Shown here one piece after another: positions 1 to 5,213 of a DNA stretch of 9,032 nucleotides. The stretch's first letter is position 1. Each line of letters starts with the position of its first letter. Under the pieces are notes generated by a model. That model made no database searches. It worked only from the letters and a program-made list of their open reading frames with translations, and was not told the DNA's origin. Origin of the DNA: Streptosporangiaceae bacterium (lineage in GTDB: Bacteria > Actinomycetota > Actinomycetes > Streptosporangiales > Streptosporangiaceae); NCBI GenBank assembly GCA_030042885.1, contig JASHYW010000122.1:1-9032 (forward strand). Reading direction: 5' to 3'. Both the position numbers and the translations under genes were made by a program.

Positions 1-49
1 TACCTCACAACGGTGAGAATGCCTCAACCTGAACGAGACGGGACAACGG

Positions 50-181
50 CGGCAGATGCGGATATTCACCCCAAGGATGGCGATGTATAAAAATACAGAA
101 CAGGCGACCATCCAATAGGCCATACCCGGCCTGCTGAGAGGCCTGCCAACGCCCCAAATAACCGCGCGCGGAGCCGACGTT
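50..181 (+). repeat. Diverged dispersed repeat, copy A
   Basis: This non-coding stretch resembles 4067-4206 in the same orientation. Both begin with CGGCAGAT, then CGGAT and TTC separated by one variable base, a CCCC block, and an ATAAA-ATAC segment. Both end with ATAACCGCGCGCGGAGCCG, here at 158-176, followed by a CGTT. The CCGCGCGCGG palindrome lies at 162-171. The distance between the two anchor blocks is 108 bases here and 116 in the other copy, so there are small indels. The middle is only loosely similar. No terminal inverted repeats or reading frame were seen. It could be a decayed mobile element, a structured RNA or a conserved regulatory region. Confidence 0.55.
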
Positions 182-281
182 ATGGGCGCTCGCGGATTCT
201 CGGTGCGAGGGGGCGGTGGGCGCCCGGAACGGGTGTTCGGGGCAAACCTGAAGATCAGGAGGACGGTCGCTCCCCGCTAGA

Positions 282-311
282 CTTTACCGATACAGTCTTT
301 ACCGATACAGT
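282..311 (+). repeat. Perfect 15-bp tandem direct repeat upstream of lacI gene
   Basis: Two identical, abutting copies of CTTTACCGATACAGT occupy 282-296 and 297-311. The second copy ends six bases before the GTG start at 318. The repeat is therefore placed as an operator or promoter for the regulator gene. A 15-bp period is about 1.4 helical turns, so two bound proteins would not sit on the same DNA face. LacI-family operators are usually palindromic and this unit is not, so the repeat may serve a different protein or simply build the promoter. Confidence 0.85.
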
Positions 312-318
312 AGCCGGG
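283..318 (+). promoter_or_regulatory. Probable leaderless promoter of the LacI-family gene
   Basis: A -35-like TTTACC at 283-288, from the first repeat copy, lies 17 bases from a -10-like TACAGT at 306-311, from the second copy. Six bases then separate the -10 from the GTG at 318. Transcription would start at or beside the start codon, giving a leaderless mRNA. This agrees with the lack of any Shine-Dalgarno sequence and with the frequency of leaderless genes in actinobacteria. The assignment rests on motif match and spacing only. Confidence 0.5.
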
Positions 319-1400
319 TGGGCGCCGAGGTCCGGAGACGGTCGCGGGTGACGCTGGCCGAGGTGGCGGCCAGTTGCGGGGTGAGCCGGATGACGGTGTC
401 CAACGCCTATAGCCGCCCGGACCAGCTGTCGGCGGAGCTGCGCCAGCGGGTGCTGGCGGCGGCGGAGCAGCTGGGTTACGGAGGCCCGAGCGCGGCCGGG
501 CGGGCGCTGAAGAGGGGCCGCAGTGACGTGCTCGGGGTGCTGCTCACCGAGGCGCTGCCGTACGCGTTCGGGGATCCGGGTGCCGTCTCGTTCCTGCACG
601 GGGTGACCACCGCGACGGCCGCTGCCGGGCTGGCCCTGCAGCTCATCCCCGCGGCCGCGGGGACCTCGGAGCGGCTAGTCCGCGACGCTGCGGTCGACGG
701 GCTGATCGCTTACTCCCCGGCCGACGATGACCCGGCCCTGGCGGTGGCCCTGCGTCGCAGGCTGCCCACGGTGATTGCCGGCGGGCCGAGCACGGCGGGG
801 GCGCAGTGCGTCACCGTCGACAATGAGGCGGCCGCCGCGGACGCCGCCCGGTACCTGACCGGGCTCGGCCATCGCGAGCTCGGCGTCGTGACCTGGCGCC
901 TGCATCCCGACGGATATACCGGGCCGGTCAGCCCGGCCCGGCAGGCCAGCGCGCGCTACGAGGTGTTCCGCTTGCGGCTTCTGGGCTACCAGCGGGCCGC
1001 AGCGGCGGCGGGTTTGCCGGCGGCGGCCGTGCGGGTGTGGGAACAGCCCGGCCATAGCGTCGCCGATGGCTGCGCGGCGGGACACGCCCTGCTCAGCTCG
1101 CCCGGCCGTGAGCGTCCCACTGCGGTGCTCGCCAGCACTGACGTGCTAGCGCTGGGAGTTTTGCAGGCCGCCCGCGAACTGGGCCTGAACGTCCCGCGCG
1201 ATCTGTCGGTGGCCGGCTTTGACGACATCGAGGAGTCCGCCAGGGCGCTCCCCCCGCTGACCACCGTGCACCAGTCCCTTTACCAGCAGGGACAGGACTG
1301 CGCCCGCCGGCTGATCGCCCCCGGCAGGGCGCCCGCCCTGCCGCACCCGACCCGGCTGATCGTCCGCGCCAGCACTGCCCCCAAGCCGGAGCGGCCGTGA
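318..1400 (+). CDS. LacI-family transcriptional regulator
   Basis: The 360-residue product is a normal-length LacI/GalR-type sugar-responsive regulator. Residues 11-35 form the helix-turn-helix (VTLAEVAASCGVSRMTVSNA), followed by the hinge helix near 58-68. Residues 71-350 form a periplasmic-binding-protein-like ligand domain that ends with the family pattern around VAGFDDIEES (298-307). The NAYSRPDQLS variant after the recognition helix is a recognisable LacI subgroup. The GTG start is chosen because the HTH begins ten residues later and a -10-like box lies exactly six bases upstream; no ribosome site is visible. The stop overlaps the next gene by four bases (GTGA), so the downstream SemiSWEET is probably co-transcribed and translationally coupled. 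A sugar or glycoside effector is likely from context, but which one cannot be read from the sequence. Confidence 0.92.
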   Translation: MGAEVRRRSRVTLAEVAASCGVSRMTVSNAYSRPDQLSAELRQRVLAAAEQLGYGGPSAAGRALKRGRSDVLGVLLTEALPYAFGDPGAVSFLHGVTTATAAAGLALQLIPAAAGTSERLVRDAAVDGLIAYSPADDDPALAVALRRRLPTVIAGGPSTAGAQCVTVDNEAAAADAARYLTGLGHRELGVVTWRLHPDGYTGPVSPARQASARYEVFRLRLLGYQRAAAAAGLPAAAVRVWEQPGHSVADGCAAGHALLSSPGRERPTAVLASTDVLALGVLQAARELGLNVPRDLSVAGFDDIEESARALPPLTTVHQSLYQQGQDCARRLIAPGRAPALPHPTRLIVRASTAPKPERP

Positions 1401-1669
1401 TCATAGCGCTGGGGCTGTTGTCCGGCCTGCTGACCACCGGGGCGTGGCTCCCGCAGCTGCTGCGAACCTGGCGCTGCGGCCGCGCCGACGACATCTCCTA
1501 TGGCTACCTGGCAGTCTTCGCCGCCGGCGTGCTGGGCTGGCTGGCCTACGGACTGCTCGCCGGGCAGCCCGCAGTCGTGGTCTCCAACCTTGTCACCCTC
1601 ACCCTCATCGCCGCCCTCGCGGTGCTCAAGACCCACCCGCGCCGGCCCGCGGACAGAACACCCCGGTGA
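1397..1669 (+). CDS. SemiSWEET/PQ-loop sugar transporter
   Basis: The 90-residue protein has the size and three-helix layout of bacterial SemiSWEETs, which work as homodimers and let sugars pass down their gradient across the cytoplasmic membrane. Helices lie near residues 3-22, 36-54 and 58-77. The PQ motif is at residues 19-20, followed by a basic cytoplasmic loop with the typical DIS triad (32-34). Trp48 and Asn64 match, in type and 16-residue spacing, the conserved Trp/Asn pair lining the substrate pocket of the family. The GTG start overlaps the stop of the LacI gene in GTGA, which fixes the start and implies coupling. The C-terminal tail from residue 79 is basic and hydrophilic. The substrate is unknown; pairing with a LacI regulator supports a sugar. 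Loss-of-function residues were not seen. Confidence 0.85.
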   Translation: MIIALGLLSGLLTTGAWLPQLLRTWRCGRADDISYGYLAVFAAGVLGWLAYGLLAGQPAVVVSNLVTLTLIAALAVLKTHPRRPADRTPR

Positions 1670-1764
1670 ACGCCCTGGCCAGCGCAGTATCCGAGGCCGG
1701 CCCTGCGAGATTCTTCGTGACCGCGCTCGTGATGCTCGCCCGGATCGTCGCAGTCGCGCCCTGA
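1666..1764 (+). CDS. Possible 32-aa hydrophobic small protein, coupled to SemiSWEET
   Basis: A GTG at 1666 overlaps the SemiSWEET stop as GTGA, the same arrangement that joins the two genes upstream. The frame stays open for 32 residues. The peptide is non-polar in its second half, with a stretch near residues 16-31 (FFVTALVMLARIVAVA) broken by a single Arg, which could be a short membrane helix. No homolog is recognised. It may be a real micro-protein of the operon, the residue of a longer lost gene, or chance in GC-rich DNA. The repeated overlap is the main argument for it. Confidence 0.25.
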   Translation: MNALASAVSEAGPARFFVTALVMLARIVAVAP

Positions 1765-1795
1765 TCCACTTACCGGCATAAAGCGGCGCGAAGGC

Positions 1796-1816
1796 GCTAA
1801 TGCTGGCATGCCATTA
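1796..1816. other. Imperfect palindrome between convergent genes
   Basis: The perfect palindrome TGGCATGCCA (1804-1813) is flanked by TAATG on one side and TTA on the other, giving a longer imperfect inverted repeat. It lies between the ends of the SemiSWEET operon (+) and the HAD gene (-), where a bidirectional terminator would be expected. The stem is short and there is no T-tract on either strand. It may be a weak terminator, a protein site, or chance. Confidence 0.25.
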
Positions 1817-1896
1817 ACCTTCGGTGCACACCAGTACCTCACAGTCAGTTCAGGGCATACGAGAGTCCGGGAGAGCGCCGATTCCGAGCTGATGAC

Positions 1897-2541
1897 TTAG
1901 TTAGCTGCGAGCACAAGATGATCTGCTTGTAGTTCGACGGCGCAGCGTGTCAAGTCCTGCACCACGATGTCCGCGCTGCTCAGCTGAGCAGCATCGTGAG
2001 ATGTTGCCACCGCCACCGTCCGGGCTCCTGCGGCCTGGCCAGCCGCGATCCCTGCCGGGGAGTCCTCGATCACCACGCACCGCGCGATGTCACAGCCCAG
2101 TGCGGCGGATGCTGCCAGGTAGCCCTCGGGATCGGGCTTGCCTTCGCTCACATCCTCCGCCGCTATCAGCACTGCAGGCACAGGCAGGCCAGCGGCGGCC
2201 AGGCGAGCCCGCATCAGCCTGTGCGAACCCGATGTGACGCCAGCCCACCGGTGCGAGGGCAAGTCCTGCAGGAGCACGTCAGCCCCCGGAAGGGCAGTCA
2301 CACCATCAAGGGCAGCCAGCTCCAGCTCCTCTACTTGCCGGGTGGCTGACCGCACCCGCTCGGCAGGCAGGAACATGGCGACCGTGTCCTGGGTCCGCCG
2401 GCCGTGGCACACTCGCAGGATCTCCCCGGCATCAAGCCGGTGCATGGCGGCCCAGGCGGTCCAGCTGGCGATGACCGCAGCGGTCGAGTCCACCAGCGTT
2501 CCATCGATATCGACAAGGAGCGCTTGGGCTCGGAACAACAT
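1897..2541 (-). CDS. HAD-superfamily sugar/polyol phosphatase-like hydrolase
   Basis: The 214-residue protein has all four HAD motifs. Motif I is DIDGT with the nucleophile Asp11 and acid/base Asp13. Motif II is the TSGS segment with Thr103/Ser104. Motif III is Lys135 in EGKPDP. Motif IV is EDSPAG with Glu159/Asp160. A cap domain occupies about residues 18-90, and its HGRRT (47-51) resembles the cap motif of glycerol-3-phosphatase and 2-deoxyglucose-6-phosphatase-type enzymes. It most likely removes phosphate from a small sugar or polyol phosphate in the cytoplasm; the substrate is not determined. The ATG at 2541 is chosen because homology begins there and GGTGGT lies just upstream. The frame stays open for 99 more codons upstream, but that part is HdeD debris and not HAD. 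It converges on the SemiSWEET operon. Confidence 0.88.
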   Translation of the reverse strand: MLFRAQALLVDIDGTLVDSTAAVIASWTAWAAMHRLDAGEILRVCHGRRTQDTVAMFLPAERVRSATRQVEELELAALDGVTALPGADVLLQDLPSHRWAGVTSGSHRLMRARLAAAGLPVPAVLIAAEDVSEGKPDPEGYLAASAALGCDIARCVVIEDSPAGIAAGQAAGARTVAVATSHDAAQLSSADIVVQDLTRCAVELQADHLVLAAN

Positions 2542-2571
2542 CAGGTCACCACCAGGCTGAGATATTTGACA

Positions 2572-2759
2572 AACCAGGGCCTTGTCCAGCCTCTGCCCGG
2601 CCCGGCGTAGCTCGACGCCCGTCGTGATCTGGGAAACCCGTAGATCAGCCTGAACAGGCCGGACAGCAGCGCCAGGCTGACCGCGCCGATGTTGAGGCGG
2701 GCGAAGAGCACGACGCCGAACGCGATGGACACCAGCCCGCCCAGGATGAACGATGATGG
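2572..2759 (-). pseudogene. HdeD-like (DUF308) membrane protein, 3' remnant with frameshift
   Basis: From 2759 leftwards the frame reads SFILGGLVSIAFGVVLFAR and then an ALALLSGLF-type helix and LIYG, the typical last helices of HdeD-family acid-resistance-type membrane proteins. At about 2637-2641 one base appears to be missing. The expected continuation (VSQITTGVELRRAG, then RLDKALV) appears in the next frame. The N-terminal part of the gene is absent; homology stops abruptly near 2760. No proper stop follows, and the second frame runs straight into the HAD gene. This is a decayed gene fragment with no expected function. Recognition is by family pattern only. Confidence 0.6.
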
Positions 2760-2782
2760 CGAGGACGCCAGCCTGGCCGGCC

Positions 2783-2902
2783 GGCGAGGGACTGTCCAAC
2801 CCCGAGATCGCCGCCCGCCTGTGTATCAGCAAGGGCACCGTCGGCTACCACCTGACCAAGGTGTTCCGCAAGCTCGGCGGGCGCTCCCGGGCCCAGCTCA
2901 CC
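2783..2902 (+). pseudogene. LuxR-family regulator, C-terminal HTH remnant
   Basis: About 40 residues match the C-terminal DNA-binding domain of LuxR/FixJ-type regulators: EGLSNPEIAARL, CISKGTVGYHLTKVFRKLG, then RSRAQL. Everything N-terminal to GEGLSN is missing, including the first HTH helix and any receiver or ATPase domain. After RAQL the frame continues to a stop at 3080-3082 in sequence unlike the family. A start at 2753 is open but encodes an unrelated leader, so a working regulator is unlikely. The break lies within about 25 bases of the break in the oppositely oriented HdeD remnant. Confidence 0.65.
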
Positions 2903-3111
2903 GCGCCCCGGCACCAGTGCCCGCGCATAGTTGAAAGCGCCCGCCGTGGCCGGCGCTCTGGTCGCAGGCCGGTGGGGTCATCCACAAGCCGTGATTCAGC
3001 ACGGTCGCGTTGGTCTCTTCCCGAACTGGATAATCTGCAGCCGATCGGCAGGCATGCCGACCCTGCCAACTGCCGCAAATAGTCGGCGATCTGATTTCCT
3101 ACCAGAACGAT

Positions 3112-3234
3112 GGAGAATGCTCTACTGCGATCGCCCGCTTCGCGCAGCTGGGCGACCTGCACCAGGGCATCGATGACTCCGCCTACCTCCTGGACACCCT
3201 GCTGGAATGGGCCGACCGCGACCGGCTCGACTGA
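3112..3234 (+). pseudogene. Coding-like fragment of unknown family
   Basis: The frame ending at the TGA of 3232-3234 encodes an amphipathic acidic segment: IARFAQLGDLHQGIDD, then SAYLLDTLLEWADRDRLD. Third positions are strongly G/C, as in real genes here. No start codon with a ribosome site precedes it, and the upstream part of the frame loses this character before about 3112. It looks like the 3' end of a truncated gene. An overlapping minus-strand frame is also open, but it mirrors this one. I do not recognise the family. Confidence 0.35.
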
Positions 3235-3316
3235 CGATGCGCACCAGGCGCCGGTCGCGGCACTATCCGCGACAGGTGCGGTCATCCAGCCATATGCTCC
3301 ATTGTGGATAGCTCGC

Positions 3317-3329
3317 TACCATCGGCTCA
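3317..3329 (+). promoter_or_regulatory. Possible leaderless -10 box of the DUF998 gene
   Basis: TACCAT at 3317-3322 fits the TAnnnT form of an actinobacterial -10 box and is followed by six bases and then the ATG at 3329. The same six-base spacing is seen at the LacI and methyltransferase genes. There is no clear -35 at 16-18 bases and no Shine-Dalgarno sequence. Confidence 0.3.
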
Positions 3330-4030
3330 TGGAGGCCGCCAGCGTGCCTGGCACATCGGCGAGATGGGATCGCGGGCTGCTGTGCTGCGGTCTGGCTGCA
3401 GGCCCTGTGTTCGTCACCGTATTCCTCATCGACGGTGCCACCCGGGAGGGGTACCGGCCGTCGCGCCATCCGGTCAGTTCGCTGGCGCTCGGGCCGCGCG
3501 GCTGGGTCCAGGCCGCGAACTTCGCCGTGACCAGGACGCTGTTCCTGGCCGGGGCCGCGGGCTTGCGGCGGGCCGATGATCGCGCGCTCAGCGCGCGGGC
3601 GGGGCAGGCCCTGATCGGCGCGGCGGGTGCCGGCCTCATCGGCTCCGCCGTCTTCACCGCTGACCCGGTCAGCGGCTACCCTCCGGGAACGCCCGATGCG
3701 CTTGTCCGGCCCAGCCGCACCGGCATGGCGCATACCCTCGCGGCGGTCCCGGTGTTCGCCGGCCTGCCCGCCGCCGCGCTCACCTGCAGCTGGCACTCCT
3801 TCCGGGCCGGCCAGCGCGGATTCGGCCTGTACTGTGCCGCAACCGCGACGGCCATGCTGGCAACCATGGCGCTGGCCGGTGCGGGCTTTAACCAGTCACG
3901 CCGGCTGGTCAATCGTGCCGGATTGTTCCAGCGAGCCAGCATCGTGACCGGCTTCGGCTGGCTCACGGCGCTATCCGCGCGAGCGCTCACGCGTACGCCT
4001 GCTACCCGGGCCAGCAGACCACCCGCTTGA
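3329..4030 (+). CDS. DUF998 family six-helix membrane protein
   Basis: The 233-residue protein matches the DUF998 family of actinobacterial integral membrane proteins of unknown function in length and pattern. Hydrophobic segments lie near residues 16-35, 60-80, 93-111, 134-156, 164-186 and 198-220. Family-like features are the RHPVSSLALGPRGWVQAANF loop (46-65), the FTADPVSGYPPGTP segment (109-122) and MAHTLAAVPVF (133-143). The frame is open from 3110, but the first 73 codons come from unrelated debris. The ATG at 3329 is chosen because it gives a family-like N-terminus and has a -10-like box six bases upstream. The tail after residue 221 is basic and variable. No partner gene is adjacent; fragments lie on both sides. 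The family is confident, the function unknown. Confidence 0.85.
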   Translation: MEAASVPGTSARWDRGLLCCGLAAGPVFVTVFLIDGATREGYRPSRHPVSSLALGPRGWVQAANFAVTRTLFLAGAAGLRRADDRALSARAGQALIGAAGAGLIGSAVFTADPVSGYPPGTPDALVRPSRTGMAHTLAAVPVFAGLPAAALTCSWHSFRAGQRGFGLYCAATATAMLATMALAGAGFNQSRRLVNRAGLFQRASIVTGFGWLTALSARALTRTPATRASRPPA

Positions 4031-4405
4031 ACTCAGCCCACCTGGCTTTCCAGCGCGCACGTAATGCGGCAGATTCGGATGTTCGCCCCGAGTGCGCCGC
4101 TGCATAAACATACGGCCTATCGACAGTCCACAGAGCGGGGTAGCCGTGACGCCACCCAACCTGCCTGCGCAAAGGGCTGTTGATAACCGCGCGCGGAGCC
4201 GCCGTTCGGCGCGGTCATGGCTGCGTTGCATGGCCATGTTCCCGACCGCGCGGACCTGGTCGATATGCATCGTAGCCTGCACGCGGCCCGGCGATGAACC
4301 ACGTCTGCGGCCATAACCTGTGGCCTGCTGTCCAGTTCCCGAAGGGACACTGGCGGGCGCTCATCGGCTGGCCTGAGCAGGGCCGCGATTATTCTGGTCT
4401 GGGGA
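4031..4405. other. 375-base region without a gene
   Basis: No convincing coding frame is present. The stretch holds copy B of the dispersed repeat (4067-4206). A small hairpin, GGCCA with TGGCC and a seven-base loop, lies at 4309-4325. It could be a weak terminator, but it is about 280 bases past the DUF998 stop. Nothing else was recognised. Confidence 0.6.
4067..4206 (+). repeat. Diverged dispersed repeat, copy B
   Basis: This is the partner of the stretch at 50-181, in direct orientation and about 4 kb away. CGGCAGAT (4067-4074), GGAT-TTC-CCCC, ATAAA-ATAC and ATAACCGCGCGCGGAGCCG (4183-4201) are shared in the same order. The CCGCGCGCGG palindrome is at 4187-4196. The similarity is strongest at the two ends and weaker between. 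The two copies bracket the LacI, SemiSWEET, HAD and DUF998 genes. Whether that is meaningful or the element is simply frequent in this genome cannot be told from one window. Confidence 0.55.
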
Positions 4406-4580
4406 TTACAGTGCCATGCGCATCACCACCCGGGTCGAGGACCGCCGTGCGACCTCGGTGAACCCGGCCCGCTCATACAGCGAGCGCGACCCGAAGAACA
4501 TGAAATCGTCATGGCTGCGCCCGGGCTTGTCGACCGGGTAGGCCTCCAGCATGCCGGCGCCGTGTTGCCGGGCAAAGTCT
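4406..4580 (-). pseudogene. GNAT acetyltransferase, C-terminal remnant
   Basis: The last 58 residues of this frame read as the end of a GNAT N-acetyltransferase: DFARQHGAGMLEAYPVD, a short polar loop, then SLYERAGFTEVARR and a short strand before the stop at 4406-4408. This is the familiar GNAT ending in which an aromatic-E-R-A/N-G-F/Y motif lies beside the acetyl-CoA site. Upstream, a GVAAA-like piece of the preceding motif A appears in another frame near 4590-4610, pointing to a frameshift, and the N-terminal half is absent. The frame runs open into the PEBP remnant. No function is expected. Confidence 0.6.
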
Positions 4581-4774
4581 GGGCGGCCGCCACCCCTTTG
4601 CCCCAGCGTGCGTCGCGGCAGCGACGATCTGTTCACCCTCAGCGAGTGAAAACGGCGGCAGCCCGAAGGCCGGCCAGGCACATGACAGCAGCGCACGCAC
4701 GGTGCCAGATCGATGGCGCCGGCCGGAACCGGACCGGCGCACCGGGGGCTGCCTCGAGCAGAGGAGTCAGGGCT

Positions 4775-5102
4775 CCCGATGAGCTGTGCTTCGCCGAGGA
4801 TGTGCCCGGCCATCGCCGCCTCCACGTCCTGGTAGCTGGGCAGCCCTTCCAGCGAGACCGGCGCGTCCACGGCGAGCAGCCGGAAGACGTAGCGGTGCGG
4901 CCCCGTCGCCGGGCCGCGGCGCCGGTCCCAGGTAGCCCGGCCGCCCGAAGCCGTTGGCTCCGGCCGCCGCTTCGGTCGGGGCCTCGCCCTCGGCCACGCC
5001 CCGGCGTGCCGGGTCCAGGTTATACGGCACCCAGTGCACGAAGCTTCCCTTGACCGGGGCGTCCGGGTCATCGACGAGCAGTACCAGCCCGGCGGTGCCC
5101 AG
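4775..5102 (-). pseudogene. PEBP/YbhB-YbcL family protein, truncated and frameshifted
   Basis: The family is the phosphatidylethanolamine-binding (Raf kinase inhibitor-like) proteins. The first part reads GTAGLVLLVDDPDAP and then FVHWVPYNLDP, including the conserved DPDAP and HW signatures. After GDG the frame is lost at the CCCC run 4901-4904 (GGGG in the sense direction, one base too many). The conserved PHRYVFRL and EAAMAGHILGEAQLIG continue in the next frame. The N-terminus, about a third of a normal protein, is missing; the homology begins just downstream of the tRNA-like fragment. No natural stop follows LIG. It is a dead gene unless the frameshift is a sequencing error, and even then it lacks its 5' end. 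Confidence 0.75.
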
Positions 5103-5133
5103 GCAGCGCTGCTGCCAGGGATTTCGCGGTGGC

Positions 5134-5199
5134 GGCGCGCTCGGAGGGACTCGAACCCCCAGAACCGCCGTAACGACACACTCACAGATCCGTAGTCAG
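5134..5199 (-). pseudogene. tRNA-Arg(ACG)-like 3' fragment, possible integration scar
   Basis: On the minus strand a complete T-arm is present: GGGGG, loop TTCGAGT, CCCTC, at 5160-5144. A 7-base acceptor 3' strand, CGAGCGC, follows at 5143-5137, then GCC. Upstream, CTGACTACGGATC at 5199-5187 matches the anticodon arm of actinobacterial tRNA-Arg with anticodon ACG (5193-5191). About 28 bases, instead of roughly 10, separate the anticodon loop from the T-stem. The lower anticodon stem is mismatched, and no D-arm or complementary 5' acceptor strand (GCGCTCG) precedes it. It is therefore not a functional tRNA. Such 3' ends are the usual attachment sites of actinobacterial tyrosine-recombinase elements, and an integrase lies 3 kb to the right. 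Confidence 0.55.
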
Positions 5200-5213
5200 G
5201 ACTTTGAGGTAGC

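Noticed and set aside
282..311. 15-bp tandem repeat considered as a CRISPR or iteron fragment
   Set aside because: Only two abutting copies with no spacers and no cas or replication gene; its position fits a promoter better.
2567..2595. TTGACA at 2567-2572 on the + strand as a -35 box
   Set aside because: No -10-like hexamer at 16-18 bases, and no gene begins downstream on that strand nearby.
2845..3285. 146-codon minus-strand frame
   Set aside because: It is antisense to the LuxR remnant and the acidic fragment, which have the better family and codon evidence.
4511..5053. 180-codon open frame on the + strand
   Set aside because: It mirrors the PEBP and GNAT remnants on the other strand; its translation is Arg/Ala/Pro-rich with no domain pattern.
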